A DNA stretch of 64,000 nt, taken from positions 2,728,001 through 2,792,000 of the forward strand of contig NZ_CP060201.1 in NCBI RefSeq assembly GCF_013407925.2. The letters run 5' to 3'. The stretch comes from Pseudomonas protegens. GTDB lineage: Bacteria > Pseudomonadota > Gammaproteobacteria > Pseudomonadales > Pseudomonadaceae. The position numbers and the translations under genes were made by a program. Positions 1 to 8,166 of the stretch are shown in pieces (the stretch's first letter is position 1; every line of letters begins with the position of its first letter). A model generated the notes under the pieces. It did no database searches. It was not told the DNA's origin and saw only the letters and a program-made list of their open reading frames with translations.

Positions 1-2
1 GC

Positions 3-2120
3 CAGCAGGCGGTGGACATGGCCCGGCAACTGGCCGAGCAGTGGCAGGCCAGCGGGCTGTTCGACAAGGTGCAGTGGAACCTCCAGGCCGACCTGCCGGC
101 CTTGCGCAAGCAGTTGCTGCAAGGCCGCCTGGCCATGCTCGCGGCCAAGGACCGCGAGCAGTTGATCAACCAGCCCCAGGCGTTCATCGAGCAGCGGGTG
201 CAAAGCCTGTTCGATCCCTTTGCCGGCTTCTCCCTGGTGCCGAGCCAGGATGACTGGCTGGGCCTGAGCGGACGCATCCAGAACAGCCAGCCACAACACG
301 GCGCGGTGCAGCTGGATATCGCCAGCGGCGCCCTGGTGGCCAAAGCCGAGGGCCGGCACTGGGTGCTGCTGCGGGCCCATACCCGCGGCAACGCGTTCGA
401 CATGCAGTTGCCCCTGCAAGTGGCCGAGCTGCTGCGCCACAGCCGCGAACAGGCGAGCCAGGGCGAGGTCCAGCTGCTGGCCGCCAGTGGCCTGCTGTAC
501 GCCGCCAACGGCCAGCAGCAGGCCAGCCGCGAGATCACCTGGGTGGGCGGTGGCGCGACCCTGGGCATCCTCTTGCTGCTGCTCCTGGCCTTTCGCCGCT
601 GGCGCGCCTTACTGGCCTTCGTCCCGGTGCTGGTGGGCATGCTGTTTGGCGCGGTGGCCTGTGTCGCCCTGTTCGGCCACATGCACGTGATGACCCTGGT
701 GCTCGGGTCGAGCCTGATCGGCGTGGCCGTCGACTACCCGCTGCATTACCTGTCCAAGAGCTGGAGCCTGAACCCCTGGCGCAGCTGGCCGGCCCTGCGC
801 CTGACCCTGCCCGGACTGAGCCTGAGCCTGATCACCAGTTGCATCGGTTACCTGGCCCTGGCCTGGACCCCGTTCCCGGCCCTGACCCAGATCGCCGCGT
901 TCTCCGCCGCCGGCCTGCTGGGGGCCTACCTGTCGGCGGTGTGCCTGCTGCCAGCGCTGCTCAAGGGCGTCGAGCTGCGTCCGGCGCAATGGCCGCTGCG
1001 GGTCGCCGAGGCCTTGCTCAGCGTGCGTGCCGCGCTGCTCAAACGCGTGCCGAGCCCAGCGCTGCTGGCCCTGTTGGCGCTGTTCTGCGCCGGCGGCCTG
1101 TGGCAACTGCAAAGCAAGAACGACATTCGCCAGTGGGTCGGAGCGCCGCCGCAACTGCTGCAAGAAGCCCAGGCCATTGCCCGGATCACCGGCTATCAAC
1201 CCACCAGCCAGTTCTTCCTGGTGCGCGCGGCCGACCAGCAGCAATTGCTGCAACGCCTGGGCGCCCTGGACCAGCGCCTGCAGCAACTGGTGAACCTGGG
1301 CAAGCTCAAGGGCTACCTGTCGCTGAACCAGTTGCTCAACCAACCGGCGCAACAGCAGCAGGTGCGCGAGGCCCTCAAGCAGTTGCCGCATTTCTGGCAA
1401 CCGCTGCTCGACCTGGGGGTGCCCGAGGCCGCGTTGCAGGCGGAGCTGGAGCAATTGCAGCAACTGCCGGAGGAAGACCTCGACAGCGCGCTCACCGGGC
1501 CGCTGGCCGAACCCTATCGCCCCTTGTGGCTGGGCAAAAATGCCGACGGCGTGGCGGCCATGGTCAGCCTGCAAGGGTTGAACGACGCCGCCCTGCTGCG
1601 GGTCCAGGCCGACGATCTGCCCGGGGTGCAACTGGTGGATCGCCTCGGTGAGCTGAACCGGGTGTTCGCCGCGACCCAGGTCAGCGCCGCCGAACTCAAG
1701 CTGGCCTCCTGCGTGCTGATCGTGCTGCTGCTGATCCTGCCCTTCGGCTTGGGCGGCGCCCTGCGCCTGGTGGCACTGCCGCTGCTGGCGGCCTTGTGCA
1801 GCCTGGCCAGCCTCGGCTGGCTGGGCCAGCCCCTGACCCTGTTCAGCCTGTTCGGCCTGTTGCTGGTGACGGCCATCAGCGTCGACTACGCGATTCTCAT
1901 GCGCGAGCAGATCGGTGGCGCCGCGGTGAGCCTGCTGGGCACCCTGCTGGCGGCCCTGACCACCTGGCTGTCGTTCGGCCTGCTGGCGATTTCCAGCACC
2001 CCGGCGGTGAGCAACTTCGGCCTGGCGGTGAGCCTGGGGCTGGCCTTCAGCTTTATCCTCGCGCCCTGGGCCGGCCACACGCCGCACCCGTTGCCCGAGG
2101 CGGAGCACGGCCCATGCTGA
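3..2120 (+). CDS. MMPL/RND-family exporter of the aryl polyene cluster (5' end outside window)
   Basis: Inner-membrane exporter of the MMPL (RND) superfamily, expected to move the aryl polyene lipid or its precursor across the inner membrane. The frame is open to the left edge, so the start codon lies outside; about 705 residues are visible. Two blocks of several membrane helices (near 540-1000 and 1690-2090 on the DNA) flank a large soluble domain. Each block carries the repeated-half signature: GVAVDYPLHYL in the first and AISVDYAILMREQ in the second. The next gene starts inside this one (7 bp shared), indicating translational coupling. The substrate is inferred from the neighbouring ketosynthase, dehydratase and reductase genes. 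Confidence 0.85.
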   Translation, partial: QQAVDMARQLAEQWQASGLFDKVQWNLQADLPALRKQLLQGRLAMLAAKDREQLINQPQAFIEQRVQSLFDPFAGFSLVPSQDDWLGLSGRIQNSQPQHGAVQLDIASGALVAKAEGRHWVLLRAHTRGNAFDMQLPLQVAELLRHSREQASQGEVQLLAASGLLYAANGQQQASREITWVGGGATLGILLLLLLAFRRWRALLAFVPVLVGMLFGAVACVALFGHMHVMTLVLGSSLIGVAVDYPLHYLSKSWSLNPWRSWPALRLTLPGLSLSLITSCIGYLALAWTPFPALTQIAAFSAAGLLGAYLSAVCLLPALLKGVELRPAQWPLRVAEALLSVRAALLKRVPSPALLALLALFCAGGLWQLQSKNDIRQWVGAPPQLLQEAQAIARITGYQPTSQFFLVRAADQQQLLQRLGALDQRLQQLVNLGKLKGYLSLNQLLNQPAQQQQVREALKQLPHFWQPLLDLGVPEAALQAELEQLQQLPEEDLDSALTGPLAEPYRPLWLGKNADGVAAMVSLQGLNDAALLRVQADDLPGVQLVDRLGELNRVFAATQVSAAELKLASCVLIVLLLILPFGLGGALRLVALPLLAALCSLASLGWLGQPLTLFSLFGLLLVTAISVDYAILMREQIGGAAVSLLGTLLAALTTWLSFGLLAISSTPAVSNFGLAVSLGLAFSFILAPWAGHTPHPLPEAEHGPC

Positions 2121-3304
2121 TCCTGCTGTTCTGGCTGCTGGCCCTCGGGCTGTTCGCCCTGGCCACCCACGTCGGCCGGCGTCTGGGCCTGATCCCGATT
2201 GTCAGCCAACTGCTGCTGGCGACCTTCGGCCTGCCGTTGCTGATGCTGCTGTGGATCGAGCCGCACTGGCAGTTGAACGGCGCGCAACTGGTATCGCCGC
2301 AGTGGCTCAAGCACCTGTACAGCCTGAGCTTCGCCCTGTTGCTGGGGCATATCCTCAGCGATGTGATCGACCTGCGCCTGGACCGCCAGAGCCTGAAGAT
2401 CGCCGTGCCGAGCTTCGGCATTCCCTTCGCCTGCGGGCTGGCCACGGCCCTGTGGCTGCTGCCGGCGCAACCCTGGATCAGCTCCCTGGCGCTGGGCCTG
2501 CTGTTCGCCATCACCGCGATCCCGGTGCTGTACCTGTACCTGCGGCACATCCAGTACCCGCCCGCCGCCACCCGGCGCCTGGTGCAGACCGCGATCCTCA
2601 TCGACCTGACCTGCTGGAGCCTGTTCGCCCTGGCCCAGGGCAGCCTGCACCTGAGCAGCCTGCTGCTGCCGCTGGCCGGTGCCTGCCTGCCGTTGCTGCT
2701 GCGTGGCCTGGGCCTGCGCCAGCCGCTGCTGCACAGCCTGGGCTTTTTCGGCCTGCTGGTGCTGGCCGAGCACTACCAGCTCAATGCGCTGATCTTCGGC
2801 ATCGGCTACCTGCTGTGCATGGCCGCCCTCAAGCTGCCGCTGGTGCTGCCGTTACAGGCTGCCTGGATGCACCGCTTGCAGACCTTGGTCGCCATCCCGC
2901 TGATCCTCACGTTCGGCATCGTGCAGATCAATGTGCACAGCGCCATGGACAGCCTCGGCTGGGTGCAACTGGCGGCGCTGCTGGTGCTGCCGATTGCCAG
3001 CAAGCTGCTGGGCAACTGGCTGGGCCTGGGCTGGGCCGGCGCCTCCTTCGAGGGCGCCAGCCGCTGGCGGGAAAGCCTGCTGCTGAACATTCGCGGCTTG
3101 AGCGAGATCGTCTTTCTCAACCTGCTGCTGCAACAACAGCTGATCAGCCCGGCGCTGTACTTCGCGCTGATGCTCATGGGCCTGATCGCCACCCTGCTGC
3201 CGGCCCTGGCCGGGATGCACCGAACACCTCGGGCCGCGCCCCAAGCGGCCCCCTTGAATCTGAACATCGCCAAACCGGCAAGGAGCCCCAGTGCCAACAG
3301 TTGA
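2114..3304 (+). CDS. CPA2-like cation/proton antiporter family membrane protein
   Basis: Polytopic membrane protein of 396 residues, with hydrophobic segments along nearly its whole length. Two stretches resemble the CPA2 (Kef/NhaA-like) antiporter family: LLFAITAIPVLYLYLRH in the middle and LLLNIRGLSEIVFLNLLL near the C-terminus, the latter like the NTRGL-E-hydrophobic motif of that family. The ATG at 2114 overlaps the exporter gene by 7 bp, and the next gene starts 14 bp before this stop. Transport activity and ion are inferred from family resemblance only. It sits inside a pigment operon, so it may energise export or keep pH balance, but nothing in the sequence proves that. Confidence 0.7.
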   Translation: MLILLFWLLALGLFALATHVGRRLGLIPIVSQLLLATFGLPLLMLLWIEPHWQLNGAQLVSPQWLKHLYSLSFALLLGHILSDVIDLRLDRQSLKIAVPSFGIPFACGLATALWLLPAQPWISSLALGLLFAITAIPVLYLYLRHIQYPPAATRRLVQTAILIDLTCWSLFALAQGSLHLSSLLLPLAGACLPLLLRGLGLRQPLLHSLGFFGLLVLAEHYQLNALIFGIGYLLCMAALKLPLVLPLQAAWMHRLQTLVAIPLILTFGIVQINVHSAMDSLGWVQLAALLVLPIASKLLGNWLGLGWAGASFEGASRWRESLLLNIRGLSEIVFLNLLLQQQLISPALYFALMLMGLIATLLPALAGMHRTPRAAPQAAPLNLNIAKPARSPSANS

Positions 3305-4538
3305 AATGCAACGTCGCCAGGTCGTGGTGATCGGTGCCGGTCCCTCGGGGGCCATCGCGGCCGCGCTGCTCAAGCGCCAGGGCCATGACGTGCTGATCGT
3401 CGAGCGGCAACATTTCCCACGTTTCTCCATCGGCGAAAGCCTGCTGTCCCACTGCCTGGATTTCGTCGAGGAAGCCGGGATGCTGGAGGCGGTGCAGGCC
3501 GCCGGATTCCAGCTGAAAAATGGCGCGGCGTTTGCCTGGGGCGAGCACTACAGCACCTTCGATTTCGGCGACACCTTCAGCCGTGGCAAGCCCACCACCT
3601 TCCAGGTGCAGCGCGCCGACTTCGACAAGCTGCTGGCCGATCAGGCGGCGCTGCAAGGGGTCGAGATCCGCTACGGCGAGGAGATCGTCGCAGTGGACGT
3701 GGAGCGGCCCTTGCCGCAGCTCGACTGCCGCCGCGAGGACGGCAGCCAGTACCGCATCGAGGCGGACTTCATCCTCGACGCCAGCGGCTACGGCCGGGTG
3801 CTGCCGCGCCTGCTGGAGCTGGAAGCGCCGTCGAATTTCCCGGTACGCCGAGCGGTATTCACCCATGTCGAAGACCGCATCGACTGCGAGCATTTCGACC
3901 GCAACAAGATCCTCATCACCACCCACCCGGAGCACCGCGACATCTGGTTCTGGAGCATCCCCTTCAGCAACGGCCGCTGCTCGGTGGGCGTGGTGGCCGC
4001 CGATGAACACTTCGCCGGACGTGATGGCGACCTGGACGCCTGCCTGCGCGGCTTCATCAACGAAACCCCGAGCCTGGCCAGGGTCCTGGAAAACGCCGAG
4101 TGGGACACCCCGGCGCGGACCATCGGCGGCTACTCGGCCAACGTCAGCACCCTGCACGGCCCGGGCTTCGCCCTGCTGGGCAATGCCGCGGAGTTCCTCG
4201 ACCCGGTGTTCTCCTCCGGGGTGACCATCGCCATGCGTTCGTCGAGCATGGCCGCCGCCGTGCTGCACCGGCAGTTGCAGGGCGAAAGCGTCGACTGGGC
4301 GAGCGAGTTCGCCGCACCGCTCAAGCGTGGCGTCGATACCTTCCGCTGCTACGTCGAGGGCTGGTACGCCGGCAGCTTCCAGGACGTGATCTACCACCCC
4401 GGCAGCTCGCCGGAAATCCGCCGCATGATCAGTTCGATCCTCGCCGGTTACGCCTGGGATGAGCGCAACCCCTTCGTCAGCGAGCCCAAGCGCCGGCTCA
4501 AGGCGCTGTCGGAAGTCTGCGCGAGGGACGTGGCATGA
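3291..4538 (+). CDS. FAD-dependent oxidoreductase with flavin-halogenase motifs
   Basis: Flavoenzyme of 415 residues. The N-terminal dinucleotide-binding motif is VVVIGAGPSG (11-20), followed by FPRFSIGESLL, the typical block of flavin-dependent halogenases and relatives. A WxWxIP motif is complete at 219-224 (WFWSIP), Lys76 lies in GFQLKNGAAFAWG where phenolic halogenases carry their catalytic lysine, and the C-terminal block NAAEFLDPVFSSG matches the FAD-binding end of the family. It probably halogenates or hydroxylates the aryl head group of the polyene; related clusters for brominated xanthomonadin carry a similar gene. The start is the GTG at 3291, chosen because AAGGAG lies 5 bp upstream. 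The next gene overlaps by 4 bp (ATGA). Halogenase activity is inferred, not shown. Confidence 0.75.
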   Translation: MPTVEMQRRQVVVIGAGPSGAIAAALLKRQGHDVLIVERQHFPRFSIGESLLSHCLDFVEEAGMLEAVQAAGFQLKNGAAFAWGEHYSTFDFGDTFSRGKPTTFQVQRADFDKLLADQAALQGVEIRYGEEIVAVDVERPLPQLDCRREDGSQYRIEADFILDASGYGRVLPRLLELEAPSNFPVRRAVFTHVEDRIDCEHFDRNKILITTHPEHRDIWFWSIPFSNGRCSVGVVAADEHFAGRDGDLDACLRGFINETPSLARVLENAEWDTPARTIGGYSANVSTLHGPGFALLGNAAEFLDPVFSSGVTIAMRSSSMAAAVLHRQLQGESVDWASEFAAPLKRGVDTFRCYVEGWYAGSFQDVIYHPGSSPEIRRMISSILAGYAWDERNPFVSEPKRRLKALSEVCARDVA

Positions 4539-5296
4539 GCGAGCAAAGCGGCCAGTACCTGAGCCCCAGCTACGTCGAGGAAACCCGCTTCGGCTTCTGG
4601 TTCCTGCGCAGCCACACCTGGCAGCACCATGTGCTGCGGGTGGCGATCAACGACCTGCGTTCACTGTTCGACGGCGAACCGCCGGCCCATCCGGTGCTGC
4701 TGGATGCCGGCTGCGGCCAGGGCAAGTCGTTCCAGCACCTGCGTCGGGTGTTCGCCCCGCAGCGCCTGATCGGTATCGACGCCGACCCCCACAGCCTCAA
4801 GCTCAGCGCCGAAGAAGCCCGGCGCCAAGAGTTCGCGGTGGAACTGATCGGCAGCGACTGCGCGAGCCTGCAACTGGTCGACGCCAGCGTCGACCTGCTG
4901 TTCTGCCACCAGACCTTCCATCACCTGGTGGAACAGGAAAAGGCCCTGGCCGAGTTCTACCGGGTGCTCAAGCCCGGGGGCTACCTGCTGTTCGCCGAGT
5001 CCACCGAGGCCTACATCGATACCTGGGTGATCCGCTGGCTGTTCCGCCACCCGATGCAGGTGCAGAAAAGTGCCGATGAATATTTGCAGATGATTCGTCG
5101 GCAGGGCTTTGAATTCGGCCCGCAGAACGTGTCTTATCCCTACCTGTGGTGGAGTCGCGCCAAGGACTTCGGCCTGCTGGAACGCCTCGGCCTGCGCCAG
5201 CCGCCGCCGGTGGGCCAGCGCGAGGAAACCCTGGTCAACGTGGTGGCGCGCAAGCCTCTGGATGCCAGTGTTGCCGGGGCAGGTGGGTGCGCATGA
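4535..5296 (+). CDS. Class I SAM-dependent methyltransferase
   Basis: Soluble methyltransferase of 253 residues. The S-adenosylmethionine-binding motif I is VLLDAGCGQGKS near residues 49-60, followed by an acidic motif II (LIGIDADPHSLKLS) and a post-I segment VDLLFCHQTFHHL, all in the order of the Rossmann-fold class I family. Coupled on both sides by overlaps (ATGA with the flavoenzyme gene, 4 bp with the lipoprotein gene). In aryl polyene pathways a methyltransferase adds the methyl or O-methyl group of the aromatic head, so this is the likely role. The exact acceptor cannot be read from sequence. Confidence 0.8.
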   Translation: MSEQSGQYLSPSYVEETRFGFWFLRSHTWQHHVLRVAINDLRSLFDGEPPAHPVLLDAGCGQGKSFQHLRRVFAPQRLIGIDADPHSLKLSAEEARRQEFAVELIGSDCASLQLVDASVDLLFCHQTFHHLVEQEKALAEFYRVLKPGGYLLFAESTEAYIDTWVIRWLFRHPMQVQKSADEYLQMIRRQGFEFGPQNVSYPYLWWSRAKDFGLLERLGLRQPPPVGQREETLVNVVARKPLDASVAGAGGCA

Positions 5297-5778
5297 TCCG
5301 CGCTCTGTTGCTCGGGTGTGTCCTGTTGCTGAGCGCTTGCGTCAGTCAGGCGCCGCTGCCCGAGCGCATGCCTACCCTGGCGTTGCCATTGCAACTGCAT
5401 GTAGAGCGCCAGGCCGACGGACAACGCCAGGACTGGCTGCTGGTGATCCAGGCCGAAGGCCCGGACCTGCGCTGGTCGCTGATGGACCCGCTGGGCATTC
5501 CCCAGGCCCGTCAGCGCCTGGTGGCTGGCCAGTGGCAGGCCGACGGTCTGCTGCCGCCCAACCCGGAGGCCCGGGAGCTGTTCGCCGCCTTGCTGTTCGC
5601 CCTCACCCCCGCGGCCGAACTGCGGGCCAACTACCCCGGCGCCCTTGAGCAAGGCACGCGACGCACCCTCGGCCCACGCTGGCGGATTGACTATCAACAA
5701 CCTCTGGATTTCGAGTTGAACCTGCCTCAAGGCCCGCATTACCACATCAGCCCACTGAGCACCGGGAGCACGCCATGA
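5293..5778 (+). CDS. DUF3261 family lipoprotein of the aryl polyene cluster
   Basis: Predicted outer-membrane lipoprotein of 161 residues. The N-terminus MIRALLLGCVLLLSAC is a lipoprotein signal with lipobox LLSAC, so the mature protein would start at Cys16. The rest (for example DWLLVIQAEGPDLRWSLMDPLG) matches what I know of DUF3261 proteins, which are regular members of aryl polyene clusters and are thought to help deliver the lipid to the outer membrane, by analogy with LolB-type folds. It overlaps the methyltransferase gene and the following ketosynthase gene by 4 bp each. Chosen start ATG at 5293; the longer open frame would destroy the lipobox signal. Confidence 0.8.
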   Translation: MIRALLLGCVLLLSACVSQAPLPERMPTLALPLQLHVERQADGQRQDWLLVIQAEGPDLRWSLMDPLGIPQARQRLVAGQWQADGLLPPNPEARELFAALLFALTPAAELRANYPGALEQGTRRTLGPRWRIDYQQPLDFELNLPQGPHYHISPLSTGSTP

Positions 5779-6971
5779 CGGCCTACCTCAATGCCCTCGG
5801 GGTGATCTGCGCCCTGGGCCGCAATCGCCGGGAAGTCGCCCGCAGCCTGTTTGCCGGCGACTGCTCGGGCATGCGCGAAGAAAGCCACTGGGTGCCCGAG
5901 CGCAGCCTGCCGGTGGCGGCGGTTCGTGGTGCGCTGGCGAGCATGCCGGCCGGCCTGCAAGCGCAGAACAGCCGCAACAACCAGCTGTTGCTGGAGGCCA
6001 CGCTGCAGATCGAAGACGACATCCGCCAGGCGATCCAGCGTTACGGCCGGGGCCGCATCGGCATCGTCCTGGGCACCAGCACCTCAGGCATCGACGAAGC
6101 CAGCCGAGGCATTGCCCGTTATCTGCAGGATCGGCAGTTTCCCGCCGAATACGACTACCGCCAGCAGGAGCTCAGCGCCCCGGCGAACTTCCTCGCCGAC
6201 TGGCTGCAACTCTGCGGCCCGGCCTATGTGATTTCCACCGCCTGCACCTCCAGCGCCCGGGCCCTGATCAGCGCCCGGCGCCTGCTCGACCTGGGCCTGT
6301 GCGACGCCGTGCTGTGCGGCGGGGTGGACAGCCTGTGCAAGCTCACCCTGAACGGCTTCACCGCCCTGGAAGCGGTGTCCGCGCAGCGCTGCAATCCGTT
6401 CTCGCGCAACCGTGACGGGATCAACATCGGCGAGGCGGCGGCGCTGTTCCTGATGAGCCGGGAGGCCTGCGGCGAGGCTCCCATCGCCCTGCTCGGCGGT
6501 GGCGCCAGCTCCGATGCCTACCATATTTCCGCCCCGGCTCCCGATGGCCGTGGCGCCTTGCAGGCCATGCGCCTGGCGCTGCGCGGCGCCGGCCTGCAGC
6601 CACGGCAGATCGACTACCTGAACCTGCACGGCACCGCCACCCAGCACAACGACGCCATGGAAAGCCTGGCGGTGGCCCAGCTGTTCCCCGAGGGCCTGCC
6701 CTGTTCCTCGACCAAGCCCATGAGCGGCCACACCCTGGGCGCCGCCGGAGCCCTGGAAGCGGCGTTCTGCTGGCTGGCCCTGAGCGCCGACAACCCCGAC
6801 CGGGCGCTGCCGCCCCATGTCTGGGATGCCGAGGCCGACCCGGCCCTGCCGCCCCTGCGCTGGGTGACCCCCGGCGACCGGCTGGCGGCGCATGCACCGC
6901 GCCACCTGATGAGCAACTCCTTCGCCTTCGGTGGCAACAACGTCAGCCTGATAATCGGAGACGCCCCATGA
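5775..6971 (+). CDS. Beta-ketoacyl-ACP synthase (ApeO-like ketosynthase)
   Basis: Condensing enzyme of 398 residues of the FabF/FabB type. The active-site cysteine is Cys157 in STACTSSARA. The two histidine motifs follow as LHGTATQHND and MSGHTLGAAGALE, giving a complete C-H-H triad. It would elongate the polyene chain on an ACP using malonyl units. The adjacent dehydratase and ketoreductase genes supply the reduction and dehydration steps, while no enoyl reductase is present, as expected for a conjugated product. By position it corresponds to ApeO of the E. coli cluster. Overlaps both neighbours by 4 bp. Confidence 0.88.
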   Translation: MTAYLNALGVICALGRNRREVARSLFAGDCSGMREESHWVPERSLPVAAVRGALASMPAGLQAQNSRNNQLLLEATLQIEDDIRQAIQRYGRGRIGIVLGTSTSGIDEASRGIARYLQDRQFPAEYDYRQQELSAPANFLADWLQLCGPAYVISTACTSSARALISARRLLDLGLCDAVLCGGVDSLCKLTLNGFTALEAVSAQRCNPFSRNRDGINIGEAAALFLMSREACGEAPIALLGGGASSDAYHISAPAPDGRGALQAMRLALRGAGLQPRQIDYLNLHGTATQHNDAMESLAVAQLFPEGLPCSSTKPMSGHTLGAAGALEAAFCWLALSADNPDRALPPHVWDAEADPALPPLRWVTPGDRLAAHAPRHLMSNSFAFGGNNVSLIIGDAP

Positions 6972-7441
6972 TCGATTGGCCGCTCGCCGAACTGCTGCCC
7001 CACGCCGGGGACATGATCCTCATCGATCAGGTCCTGGCCTTTGATGAAGAACAGATCCGTACCCGCCTCCACGTTCGCCCCGGCGGCCTGTTCAACCGCC
7101 CCGACGGCAGCCTGCCGGCCTGGGTCGGCATCGAGCTGATGGCCCAGAGCGTGGCCGCCTACGCCGGCTGTCGCGCGCGCCAGCAAGGCCTGCCGGTGGA
7201 GCTGGGCTTTCTGCTGGGCAGCCGCAAGTTCGAATGCAATGTCGAGCACTTCCCGGTCGACAGCCTGCTGGAGATCCACGCCCTGCGCTCCCTCGAAGAC
7301 GACAACGGCATGGGCGTGTTCGAATGCCACCTCAGCGGCCCCGGCATTGCCGCCACGGCGCGCCTGAACGTGTACCGTCCGCCCCAGGCCGCCGACTATC
7401 TGCATGAAACACCTGCCTCTTCTACAGGAACTCCCTCATGA
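6968..7441 (+). CDS. Hotdog-fold 3-hydroxyacyl-ACP dehydratase (ApeP-like)
   Basis: Small hotdog-fold protein of 157 residues. The N-terminus PLAELLPHAGDMILIDQVL mirrors the LPHRYPFLLVDRV start of FabZ-type dehydratases, with His in the same place. The segment GIELMAQSVAAYAGCRAR matches the central helix, which carries the catalytic Glu. It should remove water from the 3-hydroxyacyl-ACP formed by the reductase, making one trans double bond per cycle. It overlaps the ketosynthase gene and the reductase gene by 4 bp each, so the three enzymes are probably made together. Confidence 0.85.
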   Translation: MIDWPLAELLPHAGDMILIDQVLAFDEEQIRTRLHVRPGGLFNRPDGSLPAWVGIELMAQSVAAYAGCRARQQGLPVELGFLLGSRKFECNVEHFPVDSLLEIHALRSLEDDNGMGVFECHLSGPGIAATARLNVYRPPQAADYLHETPASSTGTPS

Positions 7442-8166
7442 CTGACTCCGTACTGGTCACCGGCTCCAGCCGTGGCATCGGCCGCGCCATCGCCTTGCGC
7501 CTGGCCCAGGCCGGCTATGACCTGGTGCTGCATTGCCGCAGTGGCCGCAGCGAAGCCGAAGCCGTCAAGGGCGAGATCGAAGCCCTGGGCCGTAGCGCCC
7601 GCATCCTGCAATTCGACGTGTCGGACAGAGCGGCCTGCAAGGCCGTGCTGGAAGCCGACGTCGAAACCCATGGCGCCTATTACGGCGTGGTGCTCAACGC
7701 CGGGCTGACCCGCGACGGCGCCTTCCCGGCCCTCAGCGAAGACGACTGGGACCAGGTGCTGCGCACCAACCTCGACGGTTTCTACAACGTCCTGCACCCG
7801 GTGATGATGCCGATGATCCGCCGCCGCGCCGCCGGGCGCATTGTCTGCATCACCTCGGTGTCGGGGCTGATCGGCAACCGCGGCCAGGTCAACTACAGCG
7901 CCTCCAAGGCCGGCCTGATCGGCGCCGCCAAGGCCCTGGCCATCGAGCTGGGCAAGCGCAAGATCACCGTCAACTGCGTGGCCCCGGGGCTGATCGACAC
8001 CGCCATGCTCGATGAGAACGTGCCGGTGGACGAGCTGATGAAGATGATCCCCGCCCAGCGCATGGGCACCCCGGAAGAAGTCGCCGGCGCGGTGAACTTC
8101 CTGATGTCCGCCGAGGCCGCCTACATCACCCGCCAGGTGCTGGCGGTGAACGGGGGCCTGTGCTGA
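7438..8166 (+). CDS. fabG: 3-oxoacyl-ACP reductase, FabG-type SDR (ApeQ-like)
   Basis: NADPH-dependent short-chain dehydrogenase of 242 residues. Features in order: cofactor motif TGSSRGIG (8-15), NAG at 87-89, Ser140 and the YxxxK pair Tyr153/Lys157 in VNYSASKAG, and the C-terminal NGG. It should reduce the 3-ketoacyl-ACP made by the ketosynthase to the 3-hydroxy form. It is a pathway-specific paralogue of housekeeping FabG, judged by its place between the cluster's dehydratase and second ketosynthase. Its TGA overlaps the ATG of the next gene (TGATG). Confidence 0.88.
   Translation: MTDSVLVTGSSRGIGRAIALRLAQAGYDLVLHCRSGRSEAEAVKGEIEALGRSARILQFDVSDRAACKAVLEADVETHGAYYGVVLNAGLTRDGAFPALSEDDWDQVLRTNLDGFYNVLHPVMMPMIRRRAAGRIVCITSVSGLIGNRGQVNYSASKAGLIGAAKALAIELGKRKITVNCVAPGLIDTAMLDENVPVDELMKMIPAQRMGTPEEVAGAVNFLMSAEAAYITRQVLAVNGGLC

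Noticed and set aside
609..2108. - strand open frame opposite the MMPL exporter
   Set aside because: Gln/Arg/His-rich translation typical of an antisense shadow in high-GC DNA.
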